Position numbers and translations under genes: made by a program
Part shown: positions 8,277-18,202 of the stretch, piece after piece
How positions within the stretch are numbered: the first letter of the stretch is position 1
Layout of the letters: each line of letters begins with the position of its first letter
The notes under the pieces: generated by a model
Database searches by the model: none
What the model saw: the letters and a program-made list of their open reading frames with translations, nothing else
What the model was told of the DNA's origin: nothing
Origin: JAGVSV01 sp040766135
GTDB taxonomy: Bacteria; Bacillota; Clostridia; Christensenellales; Aristaeellaceae
Assembly (NCBI GenBank): GCA_040766135.1
Contig: JAXGRA010000003.1
Location: 62,001-126,000 of the forward strand
Direction: 5' to 3'
DNA: 64,000 nt

Positions 8277-9008
8277 TTCATTCAGGGCCACAATTTGCAT
8301 ACGCCTCGGTGCTTTCTTTTTCTCTGCGCGATAGCCTGCCCACGCCATGAGGACTGCTGCAATGGCATCGGCAATCAGGTCTTCCATGGTATCCAGCAGC
8401 GCTGCTGTTCCGATATATGCAGTGCCATCAGGCGCATGGGTGTTTTGCATGTTTAAATCAAGGATACGATCTACAACGAACTCATAGATTTCCCATAGCG
8501 CACCGACGGACAACGCAAAACAGAAAGCAAGCACCGCCACCAGCAGGGGGTTTGCAGACACTGGGGCGTGCTCCTCTCCAATCAGTTGGCCTACAAGGAG
8601 AAAGCCCAGTTTGCACAGCATGGCCCCTGAAAAAGCATGCAACAGAATGTCCCAATGTGGTACGACATGATAAAAATCAAGCACATTGCCCAAAAAGACA
8701 GCACAGTACAGAAAAACGTAATATGTTGTGTACAGCCTGTCCGGGATGGGCAGCCATCGGCGCGCAACGGCCTGGGGCACCCACATCACCGCCATGCATA
8801 GGATACACTTGATGAACAGCAGCAGGTAATCGCTGCGCACCCGGGCAGGCGGCGCCCCATGCGGCAGGCTGTCGGATGCATGCAGGAAACCTGAAAAAGC
8901 ATACGCTGCCGATATCATCAGCGAACCAAACAGCAAAGCACCAGCTATCCTTCGCGACCTTTTTTTGCGCATGCCCTGTATCGGGCATGTTTTGCGCAGG
9001 CCGTTCAC
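8250..9008 (-). CDS. Polytopic membrane protein, DUF2238/YjdF-like
   Basis: A 252-residue protein with about six hydrophobic helices. It contains the pattern seen in the DUF2238/YjdF family: HWDILLHAFSGAML near the middle, then LSVGALWEIYEFVVD and DTMEDLIADAIAAVL toward the C-terminus, with conserved acidic and His residues inside the membrane segments. Function is unknown. It is GC-rich and marks the switch from the AT-rich cytochrome region to the main chromosome style. It appears to be a single-gene unit. Family call is from memory of the motif pattern. Confidence 0.6.
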   Translation of the reverse strand: MNGLRKTCPIQGMRKKRSRRIAGALLFGSLMISAAYAFSGFLHASDSLPHGAPPARVRSDYLLLFIKCILCMAVMWVPQAVARRWLPIPDRLYTTYYVFLYCAVFLGNVLDFYHVVPHWDILLHAFSGAMLCKLGFLLVGQLIGEEHAPVSANPLLVAVLAFCFALSVGALWEIYEFVVDRILDLNMQNTHAPDGTAYIGTAALLDTMEDLIADAIAAVLMAWAGYRAEKKKAPRRMQIVALNEEETLTFNQ

Positions 9009-9049
9009 GGGTGGAGCACTCCTTTCGTGATTACAGTTGCTTTCAGGTA

Positions 9050-9916
9050 TTATCTATTGACAAGGGACATGCCAATGGCGATGGCGCCGGGACCCACATG
9101 GCAGGCAATGGAACAGGACAATTCATGATACGTTACCTCATACTCCGGAAACGCTTTCTGAACGCGCGCATTCCAGGCCTGCGCATCCTGACTGCTGGTC
9201 AGGGTTCCGGCTGTGCACAGGGATATATCCTGCGCAGGAATGAATTGAAACCTGTTTTTGATATCCGTTTCCATGAGTTTAATCAGCGTTTTCTGCATAC
9301 GATTCTGGCCACGTACAACGCATTCTGCATCCAGTTTGCCGCCGCGGAGGTTGAGTACCGGGTGGAGGTTCATGGCGGTGGACAGGGAGGCGGCGGCTGC
9401 CGTGATTCGGCTGCCTTTTTTTAAGTATTTCAACGTGTCCACGCAGATGTAGGCGCTTGTGTCAAAAGCGCTCTTTTCTAACTGTGCTTTGATGTCGGCC
9501 GCGCGCATTCCCCGGCGCGACAGGTACAAGGCATCCAGAACGCTGCTGCGCTGGATTATCGAAATGCGGCGGTTGTCCACCACAAATACGCGACCTTCAT
9601 ACTCCTGGGCCAGGGTGGATGCCGTCGCGAACGTGCTGCTCAGCTCGCTGCTCATGGGAATATACACAATTTCCTCCGCTCCCTGGCTGAGGATAGCGTC
9701 CCACATGTCCGTCACATCGCCGGGAGCAGGCTGGGATGTATAGGCCGCCTTTCCGGATTCCATCGCTGCATACAGTTGCTCGTGCGTAATATCAACACCC
9801 TCGGTGTAGTCAATACCGTCTACAATCACGGGCATAGGCAGCACATGAATGCCATGATCAGCACCTTCCTGCACCGAAATGCCGCTGTTGGTGTCGGTCA
9901 TGATGGCAATTTTCAT
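9050..9916 (-). CDS. DegV family fatty-acid-binding protein
   Basis: A 288-residue DegV protein. It begins with a beta strand and TDTNSGIS, has the TSQPAPGDV and SSELSSTFATA segments of the family near 60-95, and ends with the GPGAIAIG signature that closes the lipid pocket. DegV (FakB-type) proteins hold a fatty acid for phosphorylation by FakA in Bacillota, although many have no assigned role. Its start overlaps the stop of the upstream radical SAM gene by 4 bp (9913-9916), so the two are coupled. It belongs to the transcription unit that carries the shared 15-bp operator-like motif at 11388. Confidence 0.88.
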   Translation of the reverse strand: MKIAIMTDTNSGISVQEGADHGIHVLPMPVIVDGIDYTEGVDITHEQLYAAMESGKAAYTSQPAPGDVTDMWDAILSQGAEEIVYIPMSSELSSTFATASTLAQEYEGRVFVVDNRRISIIQRSSVLDALYLSRRGMRAADIKAQLEKSAFDTSAYICVDTLKYLKKGSRITAAAASLSTAMNLHPVLNLRGGKLDAECVVRGQNRMQKTLIKLMETDIKNRFQFIPAQDISLCTAGTLTSSQDAQAWNARVQKAFPEYEVTYHELSCSIACHVGPGAIAIGMSLVNR

Positions 9917-11334
9917 TGCTTGCTCCGGGCGTACTTTTCCTTATATTTTTGCTCGCGCTGTTGCAGCTCCACTTTTTTGGCTGCCCATTTTTCGGGGCCG
10001 CCACTGGCTTCCCACAGCTCCTGACTTTTGACTTCCCAGCAATCCGCTGCTGCCTTGCACTTGGCGCACAGGTCATGCACATCCTCCGGGTTTTGCAGGT
10101 CGGTGGATTGGGCGCCGCAGGCGTCCACCATCTCGGCCAGCTTGCCCTGGTTGTCCAGCAGCGGGCAGGGGCGCAGCATGTTCTCATTGAAGGGCTGCTC
10201 ATGGTAGTAGGACATGAACAGCGGCGATTGCAGCGCCTCCAGCAGCGTCTTTTCCCGGATGTTGCTGTCGCTGTAGTGGATAAAGGCACAGGGTTCTACA
10301 TCGCCGTTGGCGTTGATATGCAGATATCGTCTGCCGCCTGCGATGCAGCCATCGGCGTATTCGCCATCATTCCAAAAATCCATGGTAAAGATGGGCTTCT
10401 TCTGCCGCATTTCACGCACAAAATGATACATATACGCACGCTGTTCGGCGGTTACCATCAGCTCCGGTACGGCATCCTGACCTACCGGCATATAGGTAAA
10501 CAGCCACATGAATTTGGCCCCAAGTTCAATCATGGCGTCGAAGTAAGCCTCGCTGCCAATGATATCCCAGTTCTGGCTGGTATAGCAGCAGGAGATACCA
10601 AAGCCCAGTTTCTTTTCCTTGAGCAGCTTCATGGCCCGCACCACAGCCGCATACGTGCCCTTGCCGCGGCGCGCATCGGTGGTTTCTTCAAAGCCTTCCA
10701 CGGAAATGGCAGGCACAAAATTTTTTACACGCAACAATTCGTCAGCAAACGCTTCGTCAATCAACGTGCCGTTGGTAAAGGCCAGGAAAGCCGCATCGGG
10801 ATGCCGCTCACACAGCGTAATCAAATCCTTCTTGCGCACCAGCGGTTCGCCGCCGGAATACAGGAAGAAATGGCAGCCCAGTTCCTTCGCCTGCGTGATG
10901 ATGCTGTCCATCTCCTCTAAGGTAAGGTTCAGTTTGTTGCCGTATTCGGCAGCCCAGCACCCAATGCAATGCAGGTTACAGCCCGAAGTAGGATCCATCA
11001 GGATGGCCCAGGGCACGTTGCAGCCGTGCCGCACCCTGTTGGCAAAGCCGGCCGGCGTGCCGATCAGGCTGGCATTGATGATGAAGTTCTCAAAAATACG
11101 CTTGCGCTGTCCGGCGTCAATGTCCGTATACAGGCTTTTGATCAGTTGATACCAGTTGTTATCCTTGTCGGTCAGCACCTCCCGCACCTTCTGCGCCTGA
11201 CTGGATACGGCGTTCGTTTTGTCGTGTGCAATCAGCCAGTCACAGATTTTGACGGCGTTGTTGTCAAAATCTCGGTCAATGTACTTCAACACCTGTTTCA
11301 CGCCAAAGGCTTTTGCGGTTTCAGCAAGATTCAT
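9913..11334 (-). CDS. Radical SAM protein with SPASM-like C-terminal cysteines
   Basis: A 473-residue radical SAM enzyme. An N-terminal helical region of about 110 residues precedes the core, where DPTSGCNLHCIGCW gives the CX3CX2C [4Fe-4S] motif, followed by FLYSGGEPL. The C-terminal part has several cysteines (CIAGG, EPCAF, RPCPLL, DLCAKC, DCWEV) that could bind auxiliary clusters as in SPASM-type proteins. The reaction is not known. It is followed by a 4-bp overlapping DegV gene, which hints at a lipid- or envelope-related role; this is inference. AAGGAGG lies just upstream of the ATG, and a 15-bp operator-like motif lies 54-68 bp upstream. Confidence 0.8.
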   Translation of the reverse strand: MNLAETAKAFGVKQVLKYIDRDFDNNAVKICDWLIAHDKTNAVSSQAQKVREVLTDKDNNWYQLIKSLYTDIDAGQRKRIFENFIINASLIGTPAGFANRVRHGCNVPWAILMDPTSGCNLHCIGCWAAEYGNKLNLTLEEMDSIITQAKELGCHFFLYSGGEPLVRKKDLITLCERHPDAAFLAFTNGTLIDEAFADELLRVKNFVPAISVEGFEETTDARRGKGTYAAVVRAMKLLKEKKLGFGISCCYTSQNWDIIGSEAYFDAMIELGAKFMWLFTYMPVGQDAVPELMVTAEQRAYMYHFVREMRQKKPIFTMDFWNDGEYADGCIAGGRRYLHINANGDVEPCAFIHYSDSNIREKTLLEALQSPLFMSYYHEQPFNENMLRPCPLLDNQGKLAEMVDACGAQSTDLQNPEDVHDLCAKCKAAADCWEVKSQELWEASGGPEKWAAKKVELQQREQKYKEKYARSKQ

Positions 11335-11387
11335 GATACAAACCTCCTTAGACGATTGATCTTTTATAAAGAATATCGCAGGAATAT

Positions 11388-11402
11388 AAACTGAAACGAA
11401 AC
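11388..11402 (-). promoter_or_regulatory. Operator-like motif, site 1 (upstream of radical SAM-DegV)
   Basis: Read toward the gene it is GTTTCGTTTCAGTTT. It fits GTTTCNNNTCAGTTT, which also occurs at 13261-13275 and 13390-13404, each time upstream of a gene and in the direction of transcription. The two TTT-containing halves repeat at about 11 bp, as is common for OmpR-family regulators. Confidence 0.55.
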
Positions 11403-11432
11403 TCCCCCAGAACAGCGGCTGTTCAGGGGGAG
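11402..11432 (-). terminator. Rho-independent terminator of the regulator-kinase operon
   Basis: CTCCCCCAGAACAG (11402-11415) pairs with CTGTTCAGGGGGAG (11419-11432) with one mismatch and a 3-base loop. On the minus strand it is followed by TTTCGTTT, which is also the beginning of operator-like site 1. Confidence 0.75.
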
Positions 11433-11456
11433 CAAAAGGGTGAAGCAGTGCGTCGC

Positions 11457-12548
11457 TTATGCAATGGGCAGTGTGACGGTAAAGGTGGTGATGTCCTGCT
11501 GGCTGGTGACGCGGACAGTGCCCTTATGCAGCGCCACCACCTTTTGTACAATGGCCAACCCCACGCCATTGCCTTGGGTGGCGCGGGATATATCGGCCTG
11601 GTAGAATTTTTGAAAAATCCGCTCCATGCTTTCGGGCGGAATGGTGCTGCCCGTGTTGGTCACCGATACGGACAGTTGTTGTTCACCCGGTTCTATGGCA
11701 ATTTTCATCAATCCATAGGCCGGGGTGAACTTTACGGCGTTGTCTATGAGGTTAATCCATACCTGCTTGAGCAGTTCTTCGTTGGCGGTGATCGTATGCT
11801 CGCCAAAGTCCATGCTCAGCTCTAAGTGTTTTTTGCTCCATTGGTTTTCCAGCAGCAGCACGCAGGAGCGTATCTGCTCGGACAGGTTAAAGGTAGTGAC
11901 ATCGCGCAAAATCGCCTGATTTTCCACCTTGGACAGATTGAGCACATTGGTGGCCATAGCGGACAGCCGCAGTGATTCCTCTTCGATGGCGTCCATATAT
12001 TCCCGCTGCTGTGCCGGGGTCAGATTTCCGCGCTTCAGCAGCGCAGCAAAGCCTGCGATGGATACAATCGGGGTTTTGAACTCGTGAGAAAAAGCATTGA
12101 TAAAATCTGATCGGAGCATTTCGGTGTTTTCCAATTCCTCCGCCATCCTGTTAAAGCTGTTGCTCAATTCCTTCATCGCTGGGTTATGGCGCAACCATTT
12201 TCCAAATTGCAGCCGGGTTTTAAAATCCCCGGCTGAAAGACGGTTAATGGCCTCAATCACCTGATAGATCGGTCGCAGGGGATATCGGCTGACAGTGGCA
12301 GACAGCAGCGCGCCTAAAATGATGCTGGCCAGGACAATGTATCGGATTAACCGATGCAGGTCCAACTTAGCGGTTCCCACCCGCAATACATTCAGATGAA
12401 TCAGCGCCACCACCACGCCGACCACAACAGCCATGGTAATCAGAAACAAACAGAACACCACCGCAGTAAACAACACATAGAGCGCCACGCGGTGTCGCTT
12501 CTCCTGCTGCAGGAGGGCATCTCTCGGACGAATGATTGCTCTGTTCAT
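11457..12548 (-). CDS. Sensor histidine kinase with short extracellular loop
   Basis: A 363-residue HisKA/HATPase kinase. Two transmembrane helices (about 21-51 and 67-87) enclose a very short outside loop, so it probably senses within the membrane or through a partner transporter. A HAMP-like linker (about 88-140) leads to the phospho-acceptor H155 in FSHEFKTP, an N box (WINLIDNAVKFTP) and a G box (GNGVGLAIVQK). It overlaps the response regulator by 4 bp. The large ABC transporter encoded divergently is the likely partner, as in antimicrobial-peptide sensing modules of Bacillota; the ligand is unknown. Confidence 0.9.
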   Translation of the reverse strand: MNRAIIRPRDALLQQEKRHRVALYVLFTAVVFCLFLITMAVVVGVVVALIHLNVLRVGTAKLDLHRLIRYIVLASIILGALLSATVSRYPLRPIYQVIEAINRLSAGDFKTRLQFGKWLRHNPAMKELSNSFNRMAEELENTEMLRSDFINAFSHEFKTPIVSIAGFAALLKRGNLTPAQQREYMDAIEEESLRLSAMATNVLNLSKVENQAILRDVTTFNLSEQIRSCVLLLENQWSKKHLELSMDFGEHTITANEELLKQVWINLIDNAVKFTPAYGLMKIAIEPGEQQLSVSVTNTGSTIPPESMERIFQKFYQADISRATQGNGVGLAIVQKVVALHKGTVRVTSQQDITTFTVTLPIA

Positions 12549-13219
12549 ACCTTTTTCACCGCCTTATAGCCCAGTCCGCGGACGGACTGGATTTCAAATT
12601 CCGGCCAATCTGCAAACCGTCGGCGCAGCCGGCCAATGTGTACGGTGACCGTTTCCCATCCGGTTTCGGAATCGGCACCCCAGATTGCATCCATCAGCTG
12701 AATACGCGTAAAAATCTTGCCGGGATACGACAGCAACTTGTACAGCAGCAGGAATTCCTTTTGGGGCAGTTCGATTGTTTCGCCAGGCCGAGAAACTGTC
12801 ATGGCGTCATAATCCAGCAACACATCCCCCACCGTCAGCCGGCGCTCGCTGACGATGCGCGCGCGGCGTAGCAGCGCCTTGATGCGCAGCAGCATTTCCT
12901 CCACATCCAGGGGCTTGGTCATATAGTCATCGGTGCCCACCAAAAAACCCTGATGCTTATGGGCAGGCAGTTGCCGGGCCGACACCATCAGGATGGGCAG
13001 TTCACTTTGCCCATCGCGCAGCGTCTGGGTCAGTTCATAGCCGTCCATGCCCGGCATCATCACATCCAGCACAATCAAGTCAAAACAAATCTGGTCGATT
13101 TTGCTAAGTGCATCCTGGCCGTCCACAGCGGTGGTTACCTTATATCCCTCCGCTTCCAGCACTGCCTGAATCAACCGACGGGTGTTTTTGTCATCGTCAA
13201 CTACCAGAATATGAACCAT
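12545..13219 (-). CDS. OmpR-family response regulator
   Basis: A 224-residue regulator. The receiver domain (1-115) has the acidic pocket in VVDDD and phospho-acceptor D52 in LIVLDVMMPG, with the switch Lys in MTKPL. The C-terminal winged helix (about 128-222) ends in TVTVHIGRLRRRF and VRGLGYK. The ATG at 13219 is chosen because AGAGGTG lies 9 bases upstream; an in-frame TTG 24 bases earlier has no binding site. It probably binds GTTTCNNNTCAGTTT, one copy of which is 42-56 bp upstream of its own start and another in front of the transporter. Confidence 0.92.
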   Translation of the reverse strand: MVHILVVDDDKNTRRLIQAVLEAEGYKVTTAVDGQDALSKIDQICFDLIVLDVMMPGMDGYELTQTLRDGQSELPILMVSARQLPAHKHQGFLVGTDDYMTKPLDVEEMLLRIKALLRRARIVSERRLTVGDVLLDYDAMTVSRPGETIELPQKEFLLLYKLLSYPGKIFTRIQLMDAIWGADSETGWETVTVHIGRLRRRFADWPEFEIQSVRGLGYKAVKKV

Positions 13220-13260
13220 GGTTTGCATCACCTCTATGAACAATATTAACTCCCTACGCT

Positions 13261-13275
13261 AAACTGAATCGAAAC
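13261..13275 (-). promoter_or_regulatory. Operator-like motif, site 2 (upstream of response regulator)
   Basis: Read toward the regulator gene it is GTTTCGATTCAGTTT, 13 of 15 bases identical to site 1 and in the same orientation relative to its gene. It suggests autoregulation. Confidence 0.55.
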
Positions 13276-13389
13276 CAGGAACCTGCCCCATCATAAACGC
13301 TTAAATGAGCCGGTCTTTTGCGACTGCACGCTGCCTTGTTTATTCGGCATGGGATTATTATAGACTATTTTATCCTATAAATATGTTCA

Positions 13390-13404
13390 GTTTCTTCTCA
13401 GTTT
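13390..13404 (+). promoter_or_regulatory. Operator-like motif, site 3, at the ABC transporter promoter
   Basis: GTTTCTTCTCAGTTT, extended by CA to give two CAGTTT half-sites 11 bp apart (13388 and 13399). A plausible -10 box TACAAT lies at 13417-13422, so the motif overlaps the -35 region, as expected for an activator. The transporter start is 56 bp downstream. Confidence 0.55.
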
Positions 13405-13459
13405 AGAAAATCATGCTACAATGCCCTCGCCCCATAAGGGAACAATAGAGGAGTGCAAT

Positions 13460-16459
13460 ATGCTGGAATTAAAGAATATCAAAAAAATCTATCCCGCTTC
13501 CGGCCAAAAGGTGGAAGCACTGCGCGATGTCAGTGTGCAGTTTCGCCGGAATGAATTTGTATCCATCTTAGGGCCTTCGGGTTGCGGCAAAACTACATTG
13601 CTAAATATTGTAGGCGGTCTGGATCAGTACAGCAGCGGCGACCTAGTCATCCACGGCAAATCCACCAAAGAGTTTACCGACCGGGACTGGGACGCTTACC
13701 GCAATCATTCCATTGGCTTTGTTTTTCAAAGTTATAATCTGATCCCCCACCAGTCCGTGCTGCAAAACGTGGAGTTGGCGCTTACGCTGTCCGGCGTATC
13801 CAAGCACGAGCGCCGTACGCGGGCCAAAGAGGCACTGGAGCGCGTAGGCTTGGGCGATCAGATTCGCAAAAAGCCCTCGCAGCTAAGCGGCGGACAAATG
13901 CAACGGGTGGCCATCGCGCGTGCCATTGTCAACAATCCGGATATTATCCTGGCTGATGAGCCCACCGGCGCGCTGGACACGCAGACCGGCACACAGGTGA
14001 TGGACATCCTGAAGGATATCGCCCGTGACCGGCTGGTAATTATGGTAACGCATAACGCCACGCTGGCACAGCAGTACGCCACCCGCATTATCCGCATGCT
14101 GGACGGCCATATTGTGGACGATTCCAAACCATTATCCGCCGAGGACATTCGCAAGGAAGTGCAGCTGGATCAGCAATATGCTTACCCAGCCGGCAAAGTG
14201 AAGATGCCTTCCATGTCATTGCGCACGTCCTTTGGTCTTTCACTGAAAAACCTGTTCACTAAAAAAAGCCGCACGCTGCTGACCAGTTTTGCAGGCTCCA
14301 TCGGCATTATCGGCATTGCGTTGATTTACGCGGTATCCAACGGTATGACAGCTTATATCGATACTGTTCAGGAGGATACATTGTCCTCCTATCCGCTGAC
14401 GCTGGAAGCACAGCACATGGATATGGGCTCTCTGATGCAAAGTTTCCTGGACAAAGCACAGTCGGTTACGCAGCATGAACAGGACGGCGTGTATCAGAAA
14501 TCCATGATCTATGAAATGATCAATGCGCTCAATGCCAATGAACAAAAAGAAAATGACCTGAAAACATTTAAGCAGCACTTGGAAGCGGTGCGCGCAGACG
14601 AGGACAGCGAAAACCCTCTCAAAACGGCGGTCAGCGGGGTGCAATATACGTACAATACGGATTTGTTAGTATACACCAAAAACGTTGATGGCAATATCCT
14701 CCAATCCGACCCGCAAATATTGATGCGGGATATCTTGAGTGAATACATGCAGGCGGATTTGTCGGCCATGATGGAGTTCCGGGACAATATCATGAAGAGC
14801 AACCGTGCGGCAGTGGATAACATGATTGCACTGTGGCGCGAAATGCTGCCCGGCGAGGACGGACAGTTGATAAGCCCGCTGTTTGAAAAACAGTATGACC
14901 TGCTGTATGGTGCCTGGCCTACCCAATATAATGAGATCATGCTGATTGTAGATGAGGACGGAGAACTGTCTGATCTGACGCTGTATGCATTGGGGCTTGT
15001 CCCCAGGGAGAACATTGATGCCCTGATGCGTGCAGCGCTTGCGCAGGAGCCGTTTACCTATCAGGCTCGCGGGTGGCGCTACGAGGAAATTTGCGCACTG
15101 GATTTCAGGGTAATCCTTAACGCGGACTGCTATGTACAGGATGCTGCCACCGGCCTATATACCGACCTGCGCACCACCGATGCCGGATTGCAATACCTGT
15201 ACGACAATGGATTAAAGTTGAAAGTGTCGGGCATATTAAAACCCTCCGACAACAGCGTTGCTACAATACTGACCGGTGGTATTGCCTACACCAGCCTGCT
15301 GACCGAATATCTGGTAGATAAGGGCAACACCTCCCCCATGGTACAGCAGCAGTTGGCAACGCCGGATACGGACATCCTGACTGGGCTACCCTTTCCAGAC
15401 AGCGGCACCATAACCGATGAAGCCAAAGCCCAGGCCCTGCGCGACTATTTGGCCGGTTTGGATGAAGCGGGCAAGGCCCAGGCGTATATTACCATCCAAA
15501 GCATCCCCTCCGATGAGATCATCGCGCAAAGCGTGCAGCAGCAGTTGGCTACCGTGACCCGGCCAGACATGGAAATCATGATGGTTCAGGCGCTGTCCGC
15601 CCAGATGAGCATGGACGAGGCTACCATTGCGGAATATCTGGCAGCACGCAGCGATGACGAGCTGACTGACATGTTTGCGCAATTGTTGACAAAGCAAGCG
15701 CAAGCACAGTACAAGCAGCATGTCGCTGCGCGCCTGTCTGGCATGAGCACACAGCAACTGGCGATGGCGTTGGATGTCGATGCCGCCAAGTATACCGATG
15801 CACAGTGCATTGCCTATTATGAGCATGTGCTGACGTTCTCGGATTCCACGCTTGAAAAGAACTTAGAAGAACTAGGGTACGTGGATTTGTCCTCCCCGGC
15901 CACTATTAACTTATATGCCGCTACCTTTGCCGACAAAGACCGCATGGAACAGGCCATTGCCGACTACAACGAAAGTGTGAATGATCTGGAAGAAATCACT
16001 TACACGGACTATGTGGGGCTGATGATGCGCTCGGTAACCACCATCATCAATGCCATTACTTGGGTACTGATTGCATTCGTGGCCATCTCTCTAATTGTTT
16101 CATCCATCATGATTGGCGTCATTACGCTCATTTCGGTGCAGGAGCGCACCCGGGAGATTGGCATCCTGCGTGCGATAGGCGCCTCCAAGCGCAATGTATC
16201 CAGCATGTTTACTGCTGAAACAGTGCTTATCGGCCTGGCAGCAGGTGCGCTGGGTGTGTGCATCACCTGGCTGCTGTGCATCCCCATCAATGCGCTGCTG
16301 CATCAGCTGACCGGCATTGCCAACCTGAGCGCATTCCTTGACCTGCGCGTGGCGCTGATCCTGGTGGCCATCAGCATGCTGCTTACACTGATAGCAGGCG
16401 TAATTCCTTCGCGCAGCGCAGCGAAAAAAGACCCTGTACTTGCACTGCGGACGGAATAG
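13460..16459 (+). CDS. ABC transporter with fused ATPase and FtsX-type permease
   Basis: A 999-residue fusion. Residues 1-225 are a MacB/LolD-like ATPase with Walker [12 protein letters not shown], signature [12 protein letters not shown] and Walker [13 protein letters not shown] transmembrane helix follows at about 280-300, then a very long extracytoplasmic region (about 300-850) rich in acidic residues and Gln, and three C-terminal helices with the FtsX-like [14 protein letters not shown] segment. The ATG at 13460 is used because AGAGGAG lies just upstream. It is divergent from the two-component pair and shares its operator-like motif. The likely role is export or sensing of peptides or lipophilic toxins, inferred from architecture and context. 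Confidence 0.85.
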   Translation: MLELKNIKKIYPASGQKVEALRDVSVQFRRNEFVSILGPSGCGKTTLLNIVGGLDQYSSGDLVIHGKSTKEFTDRDWDAYRNHSIGFVFQSYNLIPHQSVLQNVELALTLSGVSKHERRTRAKEALERVGLGDQIRKKPSQLSGGQMQRVAIARAIVNNPDIILADEPTGALDTQTGTQVMDILKDIARDRLVIMVTHNATLAQQYATRIIRMLDGHIVDDSKPLSAEDIRKEVQLDQQYAYPAGKVKMPSMSLRTSFGLSLKNLFTKKSRTLLTSFAGSIGIIGIALIYAVSNGMTAYIDTVQEDTLSSYPLTLEAQHMDMGSLMQSFLDKAQSVTQHEQDGVYQKSMIYEMINALNANEQKENDLKTFKQHLEAVRADEDSENPLKTAVSGVQYTYNTDLLVYTKNVDGNILQSDPQILMRDILSEYMQADLSAMMEFRDNIMKSNRAAVDNMIALWREMLPGEDGQLISPLFEKQYDLLYGAWPTQYNEIMLIVDEDGELSDLTLYALGLVPRENIDALMRAALAQEPFTYQARGWRYEEICALDFRVILNADCYVQDAATGLYTDLRTTDAGLQYLYDNGLKLKVSGILKPSDNSVATILTGGIAYTSLLTEYLVDKGNTSPMVQQQLATPDTDILTGLPFPDSGTITDEAKAQALRDYLAGLDEAGKAQAYITIQSIPSDEIIAQSVQQQLATVTRPDMEIMMVQALSAQMSMDEATIAEYLAARSDDELTDMFAQLLTKQAQAQYKQHVAARLSGMSTQQLAMALDVDAAKYTDAQCIAYYEHVLTFSDSTLEKNLEELGYVDLSSPATINLYAATFADKDRMEQAIADYNESVNDLEEITYTDYVGLMMRSVTTIINAITWVLIAFVAISLIVSSIMIGVITLISVQERTREIGILRAIGASKRNVSSMFTAETVLIGLAAGALGVCITWLLCIPINALLHQLTGIANLSAFLDLRVALILVAISMLLTLIAGVIPSRSAAKKDPVLALRTE

Positions 16460-16675
16460 ATGCAGCTTGTTAGTGCGCTGTTCATTTCCCGATATTCTGG
16501 ATGTATGCTTTTTGAATATGATGGCGCTGTCCCGCTGGAACAGGCCACCGCGCAGGAAGTGGCGCAGGCCGCCTGGATGACCAAAGCGCAGATTCGGCAA
16601 CTCTTTGATGCCGGACAAATGGTACACACGTTGAGTTGTTTTTTTGAAACAGAGGGGCTAAAACGATTTATATAA
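16460..16675 (+). pseudogene. C-terminal remnant of a Nudix-type hydrolase
   Basis: A 71-codon frame begins directly after the transporter stop. Its last 55 residues (LFEYDGAVPLEQATAQEV, then AAWMTKAQIRQLFDAGQMV and a Phe-Phe-Glu end) look like the C-terminal strand-helix part of Nudix hydrolases, but the catalytic Nudix box is absent. It is probably a decayed fragment left by a deletion that fused it to the transporter end. An alternative is an unrelated small protein. Confidence 0.45.
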
Positions 16676-17548
16676 TTACTTCACCCCCCGCACAATCATC
16701 GTAACAGACATATTCGTATCCCACTGCTTAATCCTCTGATGATAGAGCGTGATCCTCTTATCATATTTTGCGTTGACGATGCGTTTTAATTCTTCAACCT
16801 CAGATGCGGTCACAACATCCCCTGCAACATGCAGCAAACGCTCCGCTCCGTCAAGGCTGCACTGGCGGTTGGCGTTGATCATGGCTTGGGCCATTTCTGC
16901 CGAATGATGCGGGTTGTCTGGCGTCAGATTCACCGTGATATATGCCGTTGTAACATGATGAAAGCCATGCTGTTCCATGCATAGCGGCAGCTCCGCTTCG
17001 TTTTGAGGGAATGCGCATATTTCATATTTTCTGTAAATGTCGGAATAATGCTTTTCTACCCGCTGCCATATGTCTTTTTCAAATTCCGTTTCTTTGGCAA
17101 TGCAGGGGGCTGCGATGTTTATTCCCTTCCTTGCGGAGAGTACGATGCACACCCCGTTTTCTTTTAACACCCTGTATTGCTCACCGTAGAATTTTGACGG
17201 CTCGATGTGCTCTGCAACGGTGTTAGATATCGTTACATCAAACGAGCCATCCTCAAAGGGCAGCGCCGTGGCATCGGCCTCCATAAACTCTATGTGGGCT
17301 GCGCGCGCACGGGCAAAATCGATAAAATTGCTGTCCCTGTCAATGCCGCATACCTGGGCCTGCGGATACCACCGGCTGAGAGATTCCGCCAACGCGCCGG
17401 GGCCGCATCCAATTTCAAGGATTTTGCTTGGATCATCAAGGGCAAAGGCCTTTTTATATTGTTCCTTGAGGTGGTCGGAAAACCTGAGCGAACGGGAAGT
17501 ATACAGCGTATGGATGTTCTGAATATACGTGGACCAGATCGCGTTCAT
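16676..17548 (-). CDS. Class I SAM-dependent methyltransferase
   Basis: About 290 residues from the ATG at 17548; an in-frame ATG at 17581 directly after the previous gene's stop would add 11 residues, and neither has a strong binding site. Motif I (KILEIGCGPGALAESLS) binds S-adenosylmethionine, the acidic residue in VCGIDRD ends strand 2, and EADATALPFEDGSFDVTIS gives motifs II and III, as in methyltransferase type 11 proteins. The substrate is not evident. It is the second gene after a GNAT acetyltransferase, probably co-transcribed, which suggests a small-molecule or protein modification pair; this is inference. Confidence 0.82.
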   Translation of the reverse strand: MNAIWSTYIQNIHTLYTSRSLRFSDHLKEQYKKAFALDDPSKILEIGCGPGALAESLSRWYPQAQVCGIDRDSNFIDFARARAAHIEFMEADATALPFEDGSFDVTISNTVAEHIEPSKFYGEQYRVLKENGVCIVLSARKGINIAAPCIAKETEFEKDIWQRVEKHYSDIYRKYEICAFPQNEAELPLCMEQHGFHHVTTAYITVNLTPDNPHHSAEMAQAMINANRQCSLDGAERLLHVAGDVVTASEVEELKRIVNAKYDKRITLYHQRIKQWDTNMSVTMIVRGVK

Positions 17549-17581
17549 GCTTCGGCAAACTCTACTTTCTCTTATTAACAT

Positions 17582-18103
17582 TTAACGCACGGAATGGACG
17601 ATTGCCGCACCTCGGGACAGCCGAAACCCCAGCTGCACGGTTGGCTCCCTTGTGAAACAGTTGATTTCCTCTGCATCGCTGTCAGGATGACGCTGAAAAC
17701 CAACCCCCTTCAGTAGCTGAAGGCTTGCCGCATTATCAGGATAGCATCCCGCTGTTATTTCCTCATGCTCGAAATGCTCAAAAATATACCTCACGGCTAA
17801 TGCAAATGCTTGTTTTCCATAGCCCTTGTTCCTGTGCTTCGGATAAATCCATATGGCTAAATCAGAATCAATTGCATCCGGGCTCAGCCTGATGGTACCC
17901 ACACGGGTGCCCGATGTTTTGTCGATGATTGTCGCCCAAAACGGGAAGTCTGCAATATCAAACTGCCTGTAATCATCATAGTCCGTATCAAACAGACAGT
18001 TATACCCCTTTTGTGTGCCGATATCCTGCCAGCACAGATACATATCATGGTCATCATGATGTGTATACTGTATCAGTGCGATGGTGTCATTCTCTGCAAG
18101 CAT
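17582..18103 (-). CDS. GNAT-family N-acetyltransferase
   Basis: A 173-residue acetyltransferase of the RimJ/RimL-like type. The acetyl-CoA loop is in the KHRNKGYGKQAFAL segment (Arg/Gln-x-x-Gly-x-Gly/Ala pattern), followed by a helix and the AASLQLLKGVGFQRH signature. The ATG at 18103 is chosen because GGGAG lies about 9 bases upstream; an in-frame TTG 15 bases earlier is less likely. The acceptor could be an amino group on a protein, antibiotic or metabolite. The methyltransferase gene follows without a gap. Confidence 0.82.
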   Translation of the reverse strand: MLAENDTIALIQYTHHDDHDMYLCWQDIGTQKGYNCLFDTDYDDYRQFDIADFPFWATIIDKTSGTRVGTIRLSPDAIDSDLAIWIYPKHRNKGYGKQAFALAVRYIFEHFEHEEITAGCYPDNAASLQLLKGVGFQRHPDSDAEEINCFTREPTVQLGFRLSRGAAIVHSVR

Positions 18104-18202
18104 CGTATCTGCTCCCAAGCTCCAATTCTCTTTTTTGTTTTACAAATCATACTGCACCTTGCTGCTTTATTCAACACATCGAGCCGCTGTCAAAACATAC
18201 AT

